A stretch of 64,000 nt of DNA from Streptococcus mitis (GCF_005144795.1 NZ_SWFJ01000004.1:62001-126000), one strand, 5' to 3'; positions 5,902 through 13,310 are shown, counted from the stretch's first letter. Notes: a model not told the origin generated them from the letters alone. Translations and numbers: made by a program.

Positions 5902-6186
5902 TTACTCTAAAATAACATCTCCCCAAAACTCGCCATTACAAGTTACCGCCAATTCATTATCTAAATAACCTGTAAAAAATCCCCCACCTTTTCTATGAAA
6001 TGTAATTTCTACAAAATAGACTTCTAAATCAGCTTCATATTCTTTATTAACCGTCATACTTGTACCAGCTTCCATTTCTTCTAGCTGATCTGAATACTCC
6101 TTCAGAAAATCTCTCACAAAATAATTAAATTTTGAAATCATGTTTTTGGGAACTCTATCCTGATAACTTATTTCTTTAATTTCCAT
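5902..6186 (-). CDS. Unknown protein, 94 aa, third gene of the toxin-antitoxin operon
   Basis: ATG at 6186; its ribosome site AAGGAGATAG overlaps the stop of the RelE-like toxin gene, so it is translationally tied to it. Seen: an acidic helical first half (SKFNYFVRDFLKEYSDQLEE) and a beta-rich second half (YFVEITFHRKGGGFFTGYLD). No recognised domain. A role in immunity or regulation of the toxin is possible. After its stop, a different minus-strand frame stays open to 5828, see findings. Confidence 0.6.
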   Translation of the reverse strand: MEIKEISYQDRVPKNMISKFNYFVRDFLKEYSDQLEEMEAGTSMTVNKEYEADLEVYFVEITFHRKGGGFFTGYLDNELAVTCNGEFWGDVILE

Positions 6187-6197
6187 ATTCTATCTCC

Positions 6198-6485
6198 TTA
6201 AAATAAATCCGAATGAGTACCTACACGTTCAAAAACAACATGAGTACCTCTCTCTAAATAATAATAAATCATAAGTAAATCAGACTTTCTTCCACCAATA
6301 TGGATTTCCCATAACTTCGGTATTCTTTTTCTAGGCTCTAAAACATGCTTCTTATATTCATAACCCAATTCTTCATCATTTATTATCTTCTTAACAGCTT
6401 CGTTGATAGGAGTTATATCTATTCCACGCTTAATTATTTTAGCCAAATCTTTATTGTATCTATTTGAAAACTCATAACTAAGCAT
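6198..6485 (-). CDS. RelE/YafQ-family mRNA-interferase toxin, 95 aa
   Basis: Seen: SYEFSNRYNKDLAKIIKRG at the start, HVLEPRKRIPKLWEIHIGG in the middle and MIYYYLERGTHVVFERVGTHSDLF at the end, the pattern of YafQ-type toxins (ribosome-dependent mRNA cleavage) with the C-terminal G-x-H-x-x-LF. It overlaps the antitoxin gene by 8 bases, antitoxin first, as usual. Usual length 90-95 residues. Confidence 0.9.
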   Translation of the reverse strand: MLSYEFSNRYNKDLAKIIKRGIDITPINEAVKKIINDEELGYEYKKHVLEPRKRIPKLWEIHIGGRKSDLLMIYYYLERGTHVVFERVGTHSDLF

Positions 6486-6813
6486 TTTCTCTTACCATTC
6501 TTTCAAAATATTCATCTACACTTTCAGAACATTTTGTTATTCCTTCATTTTCATATTTCTCTATACTCTCTTTGAAAGCATTTTGAGTAATTTCATTATA
6601 TTCATCTATACTTCTCGTCCGAATATAATCTCCATTTTCTAAATCAATTTCATAATCTGTATTAAGTTTTAATTCAAAAGGAATACTTCTCGTCAACACA
6701 CTCTGTTTCAAAAACAACTTTACAGCAGTTGTCATATCTAACCCCAATTCACTAAAAACTTCAGTCGCATCTTTTTTTAATTTATCATCTACTCTTACAG
6801 CAATTTGTGACAT
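6478..6813 (-). CDS. RelB/DinJ-family antitoxin, 111 aa
   Basis: Begins MSQIAVRVDDKLKKDATEVF, then GLDMTTAVKLFLKQSV, the ribbon-helix-helix of RelB/DinJ proteins that binds the operon's operator. The acidic C-terminal half wraps the toxin in known pairs. ATG has AAGGAGA upstream. Two direct repeats TATTGTAT 11 bases apart lie just upstream (6831-6849) and are a candidate operator. Confidence 0.9.
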   Translation of the reverse strand: MSQIAVRVDDKLKKDATEVFSELGLDMTTAVKLFLKQSVLTRSIPFELKLNTDYEIDLENGDYIRTRSIDEYNEITQNAFKESIEKYENEGITKCSESVDEYFERMVRENA

Positions 6814-6830
6814 AGCAATTCTCCTTTTCT

Positions 6831-6849
6831 TATTGTATATCTATTGTAT
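6831..6849 (-). promoter_or_regulatory. Putative RelB operator: direct repeats one helical turn apart
   Basis: TATTGTAT at 6831-6838 and 6842-6849, 11 bases apart, 20-35 bases before the antitoxin start. Reading leftward they give TACAAT twice, so they could also be -10 boxes. Confidence 0.4.
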
Positions 6850-6890
6850 CACTATTAGAAAGACAATTCAACTTTTTATATATAAGTAAA

Positions 6891-7048
6891 TACAAAATAA
6901 AATAGACCAGCTTTCTGATCTACTTTATTCTATATTCATTGACTTTTGGTCAAAGATTCCAAAAATACTAACCTATTTTAAAAAACTAAATTGTGATGAT
7001 TGCCCCTAAACAAACACTTTGAATACTCTTTACGCTTCCCAAAATGCC
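6891..7048. repeat. Direct repeat copy 1 (island segment)
   Basis: About 150 bases almost identical to 8202-8390, beginning ACAAAATAAAATAGACCAGC and including a terminator hairpin (AAATAGACCAGC / GATCTACTTTATT) and the phrase AACACTTTGAATA. Copy 1 lacks 22 bases present in copy 2, a deletion between short TTTGGTCAAA repeats. Similarity fades near 7036, and both copies end close to AAAATGCC. Confidence 0.85.
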
Positions 7049-7128
7049 AAAACAGCAACAGCCTTATCAAGATATAAAACCATATCCTTCAAATACGCTA
7101 TATCAGTTTCAAGAGATTGACTTCTCAT
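7030..7128 (-). pseudogene. Truncated partner gene of the MNT protein (32 codons)
   Basis: ATG at 7128 overlaps the end of the nucleotidyltransferase gene by 20 bases in another frame; 32 codons (MRSQSLETDIAYLKDMVLYL...) run into a stop inside direct repeat copy 1. In MNT-HEPN pairs the HEPN gene follows the MNT gene with such an overlap, so this looks like the first helix of a HEPN-type partner cut off at the repeat. The family assignment is inference from position and helical character. Confidence 0.4.
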
Positions 7129-7423
7129 AAATAACCTCTCTATCATTCAAAAAATTTTTCTTAACTAACTTCCCAATATTCGTTTTAGGAGAAAGTAAAT
7201 CACTAACCAATAGAATATCTATATTACTATCAAAAATAGTTAAAAGCCTACCATATACATCAAAATATATCGAATCATCCTCTAACTCCAAAGCAATATC
7301 AATATCACTTTTTCCATCAGCTTCACCCCTAGCATAAGAGCCAAATAGATAAATTTTAGACAAATCATACTGTTTAGCAATAGGAACAATCTTATCCTTT
7401 ATCTGTTCTACTGTATAAACCAT
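7109..7423 (-). CDS. MNT-type nucleotidyltransferase domain protein, 104 aa
   Basis: The minimal nucleotidyltransferase signature is clear: IYLFGSYARGEADGKSDIDI, i.e. GSxARG followed by SDIDI with the two metal-binding Asp. Proteins of this size act as antitoxins of HEPN RNases, in known cases by adding AMP to the toxin. Its partner appears truncated here. ATG with AAAGGAT upstream. It is flanked by the direct repeats at 6891 and 8202. Confidence 0.85.
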   Translation of the reverse strand: MVYTVEQIKDKIVPIAKQYDLSKIYLFGSYARGEADGKSDIDIALELEDDSIYFDVYGRLLTIFDSNIDILLVSDLLSPKTNIGKLVKKNFLNDREVIYEKSIS

Positions 7424-7491
7424 TGCTTCTATCCTTTTTTTATATTGTCAATACATTACAATTATATACCTATTAAATACAGGCTTTAAAT

Positions 7492-7869
7492 TTAAACTTG
7501 CAACTTCTTCTCTAATGCTTGTGCCAAAACTTCTGAATAGTTAATCTTTTCTCGATCAGCAAGACGAACTAGCCATTCAGGAACGGTCACGTTCTTTCTA
7601 ATCGCCTTGTTACTTCTCACAAAAGGCGCAGGATCAACTTGAATCATTGATACAAAACCATCTGAAACTTCAATCTTTAAAATATCACTTGGAGTAGGCA
7701 ACGCCATCCCTTCATCGATATAAGAAGCTAAAACATTTTCAAGCATTTCTCGAGCATTTTTCATCGCTTCTTCGATATTTTTTCCTTCTGTACCACCACC
7801 AAATTCTGGAAATTCTACCCAATATCCTGTTCCTTCTTTATGAAAAATAGCTGGATACGTTTTTAACAT
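7492..7869 (-). CDS. hicB: HicB-family antitoxin, 125 aa
   Basis: N-terminal half is the partial RNase H-like HicB fold (YPAIFHKEGTGYWVEFPEF, then EGKNIEEAMKNAREMLE), C-terminal part ends VPEWLVRLADREKINYSEV, a DNA-binding ribbon-helix-helix type segment. Follows hicA by 57 bases, in the usual hicA-hicB order. A 17-bp tandem duplication in front of the start has doubled the ribosome site and ATG. Confidence 0.9.
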   Translation of the reverse strand: MLKTYPAIFHKEGTGYWVEFPEFGGGTEGKNIEEAMKNAREMLENVLASYIDEGMALPTPSDILKIEVSDGFVSMIQVDPAPFVRSNKAIRKNVTVPEWLVRLADREKINYSEVLAQALEKKLQV

Positions 7870-7886
7870 TCTACTACCTCCAACAT
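7863..7886 (-). other. Seven-codon upstream frame created by a tandem duplication before hicB
   Basis: ATG at 7886 starts MLEVVEC and stops at 7863-7865, overlapping the hicB ATG (7869). Both it and hicB have the same GGTAGTAGA ribosome context because a 17-bp unit (7866-7899) is repeated. Confidence 0.5.
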
Positions 7887-7899
7887 TCTACTACCTCTG
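7866..7899. repeat. 17-bp tandem duplication of the hicB ribosome site and start
   Basis: The unit ACATTCTACTACCTC plus two variable bases occurs twice in a row. Reading leftward each copy supplies GAGGTAGTAGA followed by ATG. Confidence 0.8.
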
Positions 7900-7926
7900 A
7901 TGTAAAAAGACTTAGGAAAGTAAAAA

Positions 7927-8115
7927 TTACAATCCTAAATCTTTGAGAATCTTTCTCTCCAATCCCTTTCCCAAATCTTCATTTCCATGAACTGGAATCG
8001 TGACAAGATAAGAAAAACCCTCTTTCTTAAAATGATGATGACTTCCTCTTTGACGAACTTCAACCCATCCATTCTCAAGAGCTAGTTTCACCATTTCTTT
8101 ACCTGTAAGTGGCAT
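7927..8115 (-). CDS. hicA: HicA-family mRNA-interferase toxin, 62 aa
   Basis: Typical short HicA: begins MPLTGKEMVKLALENGW, has the RNA-binding GSHHHF with the catalytic His, then VTIPVHGNEDLGKGLERKIL. The double-stranded-RNA-binding-like fold cleaves mRNA until bound by HicB. ATG after AAGGAGGTAAC. First gene of the hicA-hicB pair. Confidence 0.93.
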   Translation of the reverse strand: MPLTGKEMVKLALENGWVEVRQRGSHHHFKKEGFSYLVTIPVHGNEDLGKGLERKILKDLGL

Positions 8116-8201
8116 ATATTATTGTTACCTCCTTACACTTACTATTATACGCATTATGTGTATAAATGTCAAATTAAAACAAACCACTTTTTCTCAATAG
8201 C

Positions 8202-8390
8202 TACAAAATAAAATAGACCAGCTTCCTGATCTACTTTATTCTATATTCATTGACTTTTGGTCAAATTTTGGTCACACTTTGGTCAAAGATTCCAAAAATA
8301 CTAACCTATTTTAAAAAACTAAATTGTGATGATTGCCCATAAACAAACACTTTGAATATTCTTTATGCTTCTTTACATTTCTAAAAATGC
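8202..8390. repeat. Direct repeat copy 2, adjoining tRNA-Arg, with possible integrase tail
   Basis: Matches 6891-7048 (see there) but retains 22 more bases. Reading leftward, the frame VSIFGIFDQSVTKI then stop lies in 8260-8305, just before a terminator hairpin, which looks like the last codons of a tyrosine integrase; this is inference. The copy runs into the 3' end of tRNA-Arg at 8388. Confidence 0.7.
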
Positions 8391-8459
8391 CCCCTGCAGG
8401 AATCGAACCTGCAACTACTCCTTAGGAGGGAGTTGTTATATCCATTGAACTAAGGGAGC
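8388..8459 (-). tRNA. tRNA-Arg (anticodon CCT)
   Basis: Acceptor GCTCCCT pairs with AGGGGGC; anticodon stem ACTCC/GGAGT with loop CTCCTAA gives CCT; T arm GCAGGTTCGATTCCTGC. The 3' CCA is not encoded. It starts only 4 bases after the rplS terminator, so it has no room for its own promoter and may depend on readthrough. The accessory region starts at its 3' end, marking it as the likely attachment site. Confidence 0.95.
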
Positions 8460-8463
8460 TAGA

Positions 8464-8494
8464 TAAAAACTCTGCTGAAAAAGCAGAGTTTTTT
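8464..8494 (-). terminator. rplS terminator
   Basis: AAAACTCTGC / GCAGAGTTTT hairpin with T tracts on both sides, between rplS and tRNA-Arg. Confidence 0.85.
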
Positions 8495-8501
8495 AGTCGA
8501 A

Positions 8502-8849
8502 TTAACGACGGATTTCTTTGATACGAGCTGCCTTACCTTGAAGTGCACGCAAGTAGTACAATTTCGCACGACGTACTTTACCGTAACGAACAACTTCGAT
8601 TTTTTCAACACGTGGAGTGTGGATTGGGAAGATACGCTCAACACCTACACCGTTAGAGATTTTACGAACTGTGTAGTTTTCTGAGATGCCAGCACCTTTA
8701 CGTGCGATAACAACACCTTCAAAAATCTGGATACGTTCACGGTTACCTTCGACAACTTTCGCGTGTACACGAACAGTGTCACCAGGACGGAATGATGGGA
8801 TATCTGTACGAAGTTGACCTTCAGTCAAGCTTTGGATTAATGGATTCAT
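8502..8849 (-). CDS. rplS: 50S ribosomal protein L19
   Basis: 115 residues, the usual length; [20 protein letters not shown] at the start, [20 protein letters not shown] and the basic C-terminus [11 protein letters not shown] are diagnostic of L19, which sits at the interface of the two ribosomal subunits. Single gene with its own structured leader and a strong terminator. Confidence 0.98.
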
Positions 8850-8895
8850 TTTATTCTCCTATCTTTGTCAATCTTGAGGAACCTTCCTCAGCGGA

Positions 8896-8940
8896 TAAAC
8901 TGTATTTTTGTGCGTCCATTACACACAAGATACAGTTTAC
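8896..8940 (-). promoter_or_regulatory. L19 leader RNA hairpin
   Basis: Perfect outer stem AAACTGTAT (8897-8905) / ATACAGTTT (8930-8938), inner pairing TTGTGTG/CGCACAA, followed by a small GAGGAAGGTTCCTC hairpin before the ribosome site. This fits the known L19 leader of Firmicutes, thought to mediate autoregulation by the ribosomal protein. Confidence 0.75.
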
Positions 8941-8967
8941 CAAATTTCCATAAAAAAGTAAAGAAAT

Positions 8968-9297
8968 TTATAGCAGAATTCCTAAAAAAATCGCAACCAA
9001 ACCACCTAGATAGGTCAAAGCTAAATAAGAATAAAATACCTTCTTATCACTTAACAGTCTTTGGAGTTCGTCATTTAAGGTAGAAAAGGTTGTTAAACCT
9101 CCACAAAAACCCGTCGCTAAAATAGCATAGACTTCCTTAGATTCCACATGATTGTAGAATAATCCAATTAAAAAACAACCTAGAAGATTGGCTATGAGCG
9201 TTCCGAGTGGCAATTTAGATGCTTGATTATAGCGGGAAAAGAAATAACGTACTAGAGCTCCGAAGCCACAAGCAATTGCAAGATAGACCATTACCAT
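8968..9297 (-). CDS. crcB: CrcB/Fluc fluoride channel subunit, 109 aa
   Basis: Four membrane segments; family motifs GALVRYFFSRY, PLGTLIANLLG and GFCGGLTTFSTL are all present. Fluc channels are dual-topology dimers that let fluoride leave the cell. It overlaps the second crcB gene by 7 bases, so the two subunits should form a heterodimer. ATG with GGGAGGAAG upstream. Confidence 0.95.
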   Translation of the reverse strand: MVMVYLAIACGFGALVRYFFSRYNQASKLPLGTLIANLLGCFLIGLFYNHVESKEVYAILATGFCGGLTTFSTLNDELQRLLSDKKVFYSYLALTYLGGLVAIFLGILL

Positions 9298-9665
9298 TTC
9301 TTCCTCCCTAGAAAATAAGCCAAGAGTAGACCTCCACCAATACTCAAAAGCAAATACATAACTAAACTAAGATAACGCCCTGTATCCAGTAGTTTCACAG
9401 CATCAAGCATGAGACTAGAAAAGGTTGTCAAACCACCACAAAAACCTGTACCCAGTGCTAAAATAACGCCTTTACTGGTTCCCTTATAGACTAAATAGCC
9501 CTTAACAAGATACACCAAGCAGAAAATGCCTAAATAGTTAACAAGAAGGATGCCCCAAGGGAAATCTGGACTGGCTGGTAACCAAGTAGAAACCAGGTAG
9601 CGAACCAATCCACCCAACATAGCAGCTAGAAAAATTCCTAGCGGATAAAATTGCTCTTTTTTCAT
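9291..9665 (-). CDS. crcB: CrcB/Fluc fluoride channel subunit, 124 aa
   Basis: Same motifs: GGLVRYLVSTW, PWGILLVNYLG, GFCGGLTTFSSL; four membrane segments, ending in RKKW. Partner of the preceding crcB. Its ATG overlaps the stop of the chorismate mutase gene (ATGA) and has only a weak ribosome site, so translation is probably coupled. No fluoride riboswitch is visible in front of the operon. Confidence 0.95.
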   Translation of the reverse strand: MKKEQFYPLGIFLAAMLGGLVRYLVSTWLPASPDFPWGILLVNYLGIFCLVYLVKGYLVYKGTSKGVILALGTGFCGGLTTFSSLMLDAVKLLDTGRYLSLVMYLLLSIGGGLLLAYFLGRKKW

Positions 9666-9928
9666 TTGATATTTTGATCCTGATAATCACGCGAACGTTT
9701 GAGTATGTCCGAAAAAGTCGAGACAATAGTCTCCTGATAGCGCTTGTCCTCTACACGACTTCTAACCTTTTCAAAGATAATTGCTTCTCTCTTGGTATCT
9801 AAAATCGGTTTACCCGAAGCTTTCTTATAAGCCACAACCCCTTCAACTAAGTGCATTCGTTCTTCTAGAAGTTTAACAATTTGATCGTCGATGTGATCAA
9901 TTTCTTGGCGAATAATATCTAAATCCAT
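9662..9928 (-). CDS. Chorismate mutase, AroQ type, 88 aa
   Basis: Short all-helical chorismate mutase domain: IRQEIDHIDDQIVKLLEERM, AYKKASGKPILDTKREA, with the catalytic Arg and Lys in expected places. Converts chorismate to prephenate for Phe/Tyr synthesis. Stand-alone 88-residue form is common in streptococci. ATG with AAAGGAGGAG; first gene of a three-gene operon with the crcB pair. Confidence 0.9.
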   Translation of the reverse strand: MDLDIIRQEIDHIDDQIVKLLEERMHLVEGVVAYKKASGKPILDTKREAIIFEKVRSRVEDKRYQETIVSTFSDILKRSRDYQDQNIK

Positions 9929-10001
9929 ACAGTCTCCTCCTTTATTTGAATTATTGTATCAAAAAGCCACCAAATAGGCTAGTAAAATCTCAACTCACGA
10001 T

Positions 10002-10038
10002 AAAAAAATGCACTGATTGATTACATCAGCGCACTTTT
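10002..10038 (-). terminator. Flavodoxin terminator
   Basis: TGCGCTGAT / ATCAGTGCA stem followed leftward by TTTTTTTA. Confidence 0.8.
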
Positions 10039-10042
10039 ATAC

Positions 10043-10486
10043 TTATCCTACTTTAGCAGCCAATTCTTCTGCGAATTGTTCCAAGCGTTCAATGTCTTCT
10101 TCCTCAGCAGAAAGATCAACTTTAACACACTCTGAACCTTTTTCTGCTCCTGTTGACACAAAGACACGGTCAAAGTCATCAACAGCCTTACAGAATTCAT
10201 CGTAGAAGGTATCTCCTGAGCCGACCACTCCGTAGATTTTGCCATTCAAGTTGAGGTCAGCTAGGTCTTCGTAGAAGTCCATCATCTCATCTGGCAATTC
10301 TCCATCACCATAAGTATAGGTCGCAACGATAGCGATGTCTGCTTCCAAGAAGTCTGAAGCGTCAACAGTTGTACATTCATCAACATCAACATCCAAGCCC
10401 AAGTCACGTAATTTGTCTGCTACAATATCTGCAATTTCTTCGGTATTACCGGTCATACTGGCAAATACAATTTTTGCTAATGCCAT
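10043..10486 (-). CDS. Flavodoxin, 147 aa
   Basis: FMN phosphate loop ASMTGNTEEIADIVAD, then ATYTYGDGELPDEMMDFYED and GVVGSGDTFYDEFCKAVDD, the standard short-chain flavodoxin motifs; very acidic. Carries single electrons between reductases and acceptors in the cytoplasm. ATG after GAGGAGGACG. Monocistronic with its own terminator. Confidence 0.95.
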   Translation of the reverse strand: MALAKIVFASMTGNTEEIADIVADKLRDLGLDVDVDECTTVDASDFLEADIAIVATYTYGDGELPDEMMDFYEDLADLNLNGKIYGVVGSGDTFYDEFCKAVDDFDRVFVSTGAEKGSECVKVDLSAEEEDIERLEQFAEELAAKVG

Positions 10487-10589
10487 ATCGTCCTCCTCAA
10501 TTTATCTTTCTCCATTATATCACATCTTTTTCATTTTAAAAATAAAAATTCTTGTGCTACAATGAAATGAGAAAGAATTGAGGTTATTT

Positions 10590-11525
10590 ATGGAAATTTG
10601 CCATCAAATTTTAGAAAAAATCAAAGAATACGACACGATTATCATTCATCGACATATGAAACCAGACCCTGATGCCTTGGGAAGTCAAGTGGGCTTGAAA
10701 GCTCTTCTCAAACATCATTTCCCTGAAAAAACCATCAAAGCCGTTGGTTTTGATGAACCAACTCTTACTTGGATGGCGGAAATGGATCTTGTTGAAGATA
10801 GTGTCTACCAAGGGGCACTTGTCATCGTCTGTGATACGGCTAATACTGCTCGTATCGATGATAAGCGCTATCGTCAAGGTGATTTTCTCATTAAGATTGA
10901 CCACCATCCAAATGATGATGTATATGGTGACCTATCTTGGGTCGATACTAGTTCAAGTAGCGCTAGTGAGATGATTACCCTATTTGCCCAAACAACTCAA
11001 CTGGCCTTATCAGATCGTGCTGCTGAGTTGCTCTTTGCAGGAATTATCGGTGATACAGGTCGCTTCCTCTATCCTTCTACCACTGCACGAACCCTCCGAC
11101 TGGCGGCTTATTTGAGAGAACATAAGTTTGACTTTGCGGCTCTCACTCGCAAAATGGACACTATGAGTTACAAAATTGCTAAACTTCAAGGCTACATCTA
11201 CGACCATCTTGAAGTGGATGAAAATGGCGCAGCTCGAGTGATTCTGAGTCAAGAAGTCTTGAAACAATTCAATGTTACCGATGCTGAAACTGCCGCTATT
11301 GTAGGAGCTCCTGGTCGGATTGACAGCGTCAGTCTCTGGGGAATTTTTGTGGAGCAGGCTGATGGCCACTACCGAGTTCGCTTACGCAGTAAAATCCATC
11401 CTATTAATGAAATTGCCAAGGAACATGATGGAGGAGGCCACCCTCTAGCAAGTGGTGCTAATTCCTATAGCTTAGAAGAAAACGAAATCATCTACCAAAA
11501 GTTAAAAAACTTGCTTAAAAACTGA
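10590..11525 (+). CDS. DHH/DHHA1 phosphoesterase (Pde2/NrnA-type), 311 aa
   Basis: Start ATG 10590 chosen for its ribosome site (TTGAGGTT) and because it gives 311 residues. Motifs: IIIHRHMKPDPDALGSQVG (DHH motif I), VCDTANTARID, IDHHPNDD (DHH), DTGRF, and C-terminal GGGHPLASG of DHHA1. Family members hydrolyse pApA or nanoRNA; the stand-alone cytosolic form in pneumococcus (Pde2) completes c-di-AMP breakdown to AMP. No membrane segment, in line with that class. Next gene is rpmE2. Confidence 0.9.
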   Translation: MEICHQILEKIKEYDTIIIHRHMKPDPDALGSQVGLKALLKHHFPEKTIKAVGFDEPTLTWMAEMDLVEDSVYQGALVIVCDTANTARIDDKRYRQGDFLIKIDHHPNDDVYGDLSWVDTSSSSASEMITLFAQTTQLALSDRAAELLFAGIIGDTGRFLYPSTTARTLRLAAYLREHKFDFAALTRKMDTMSYKIAKLQGYIYDHLEVDENGAARVILSQEVLKQFNVTDAETAAIVGAPGRIDSVSLWGIFVEQADGHYRVRLRSKIHPINEIAKEHDGGGHPLASGANSYSLEENEIIYQKLKNLLKN

Positions 11526-11620
11526 TAAAATACTTGCCAAACTTTTCAGAATCTGATAGACTAGTATGGTAACAATCTATGGCTCGCAAAGAGACCATGG
11601 CAGAAAGGAAATATTGCAAA

Positions 11621-11863
11621 ATGAAAAAAGATATCCATCCAGAATATCGCCCAGTTGTCTTCATGGACACAACTACTGGTTACCAATTCCTTAGCGGTTC
11701 AACAAAACGCTCTAACGAAACAGTTGAGTTCGAAGGCGAAACTTACCCATTGATCCGTGTGGAAATTTCATCAGACTCACACCCATTCTACACTGGACGT
11801 CAAAAGTTCACTCAAGCAGATGGACGCGTGGATCGTTTCAACAAAAAATACGGTCTCAAATAA
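11621..11863 (+). CDS. rpmE2: 50S ribosomal protein L31 type B
   Basis: 80 residues from ATG 11621 (ribosome site AGAAAGGAAA). [34 protein letters not shown] and [10 protein letters not shown] mark the type B form without zinc cysteines, which replaces zinc-containing L31 when zinc is short. Strong terminator follows. Confidence 0.97.
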
Positions 11864-11868
11864 TGATA

Positions 11869-11898
11869 AAAAAGAACAGTTTCAACTGTTCTTTTTTT
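11869..11898 (+). terminator. rpmE2 terminator
   Basis: AAAAGAACAGTT / AACTGTTCTTTTTTT hairpin. Confidence 0.9.
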
Positions 11899-11976
11899 CT
11901 TCTTTTTATGAACCAATCACTACTATTATCTCTTTATCAATCCTCAAGCTGATGCCAAGACCTGACTTAGACAGGT

Positions 11977-13310
11977 TTAAAAAATATCGAAAAGAAACTT
12001 GACATTGAGAATGGTCAAGATGAATGAAACTACGTAGCCTAGGATTGTATTCCACTTGGCATTGGTAAATTCTCCCATCACTGACTTCTTAGAGGTAAGA
12101 TAGATTAAGGGGAAGATTGAAAACGGAAGAGCAATAGAAAGAAAGACCTGTGAATAGACCAACAACTGATCCAAGGTTTTTTCTTGATATCCAAACAAGA
12201 TAGCAACCATAATCACAGGAAGCAAGGCAAAAATACGTGTACCAATACGGATGATCCACTGAGGTAATTTCATATGCAAGAAACCTTACATAACGATCTG
12301 ACCAGTCAAAGTACCTGTGATAGTAGAATTTTGACCGCTTGCTAAGAGGGCCGTAGCAAATAAAGTTGACAGAGTTGAGCTGGCTATCGCTCTTGCTATT
12401 GTCGAATCCTGTAAAGCATTGTATATTTGAGAGAAAGCTGAAATTTCAGATGAATGACCAAAAAAGAGCGATGCCCCTAAAATGAGAAGTAAGGAATTGA
12501 CAACAAAGGCTAGGGACAACTGAAGATTTGAGTCCCAGGTCATAAAACGCACAGCTTTTCGAATATCCTTTTTATCCTTATGGTTGATTTTCCTTGTTTG
12601 CGAAAGGGATGAATGGAGATAGAGATTATGAGGCATGACTGTCGCTCCTACAATTCCTAAAGCCAAAGTCAGTTGACTCTCATGTCCCGGCAAAGGACTC
12701 TCAAACAAAGTTGATGTCGGTAAATAGCCACCAAAGATACCCTGCATACTTGGATTGGATAAAGCCACCAGATAAGAAAATATTCCTAATATAGTTAAGA
12801 TAAGGGTTGTAACAATAGCTTCAATCTTCTTGAAGCCAAATTTCATCAACAAAAGCAAAAGAAACACATCTAAAACCGTTAGGAGGATAGCCACCATAAT
12901 CGGTATTTTAAACAAAAGATTCAAGGCAATCGCTGAACCCAAAACCTCAGCCAAGTCTGTCGCCATTAAAGCTAATTCTACAATCACCCACAGACTATAA
13001 CGGAGCCACTTAGGAGCATGATGAGCTGTTGCCTGCGCTAAATCCATCCTAGTCAAGATACCAAGCTTTCCAGCCATCTGTTGTAATTGCATGGCGATGA
13101 TGGATGAAATCAAAATAACAAATAAGAGACTATACTTGTAGGAAGCACCACCAACCACACTGGTAATCCAGTTTCCAGGATCCATATAACCAACTGCTAC
13201 AAGAGCTCCAGGCCCCAAAAATACTTTTAGATTTTGCCAAAATGATTGTTATTCGGAGTTTCAATAGATTGGTTGATCTCAGAAAGAGAGACCTTTTTGT
13301 AAGAAGACAT
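11977..13310 (-). pseudogene. Broken NRAMP-family Mn/Fe transporter (mntH paralogue)
   Basis: Near-identical in protein to the intact gene at 43970-45304, but damaged twice. Near 13240 one T is missing from a T run (HF then GKI and a stop instead of HFWQNLN), shifting the frame after 28 codons; near 12286 GAA has become TAA (GQIVM stop GFLHM instead of GQIVMEGFLHM). The middle frame (12286-13218) and tail (11977-12279) remain open, so the loss is recent. Motifs DPGNW and [10 protein letters not shown] survive. Original start ATG 13310, MSSYKKVSLSEINQSI. Confidence 0.93.

Noticed and set aside
1..8387. CRISPR array or restriction system in the accessory region
   Set aside because: No regularly spaced repeats and no methylase or nuclease domain seen; the repeats present are single inverted or direct pairs.
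8865..9083. Plus-strand frame opposite the rplS leader and crcB
   Set aside because: Shadow of the conserved L19 leader and crcB gene, without its own ribosome site.
9298..10042. Fluoride riboswitch for the crcB operon
   Set aside because: No structured leader of that type is visible before the chorismate mutase gene or between the genes.
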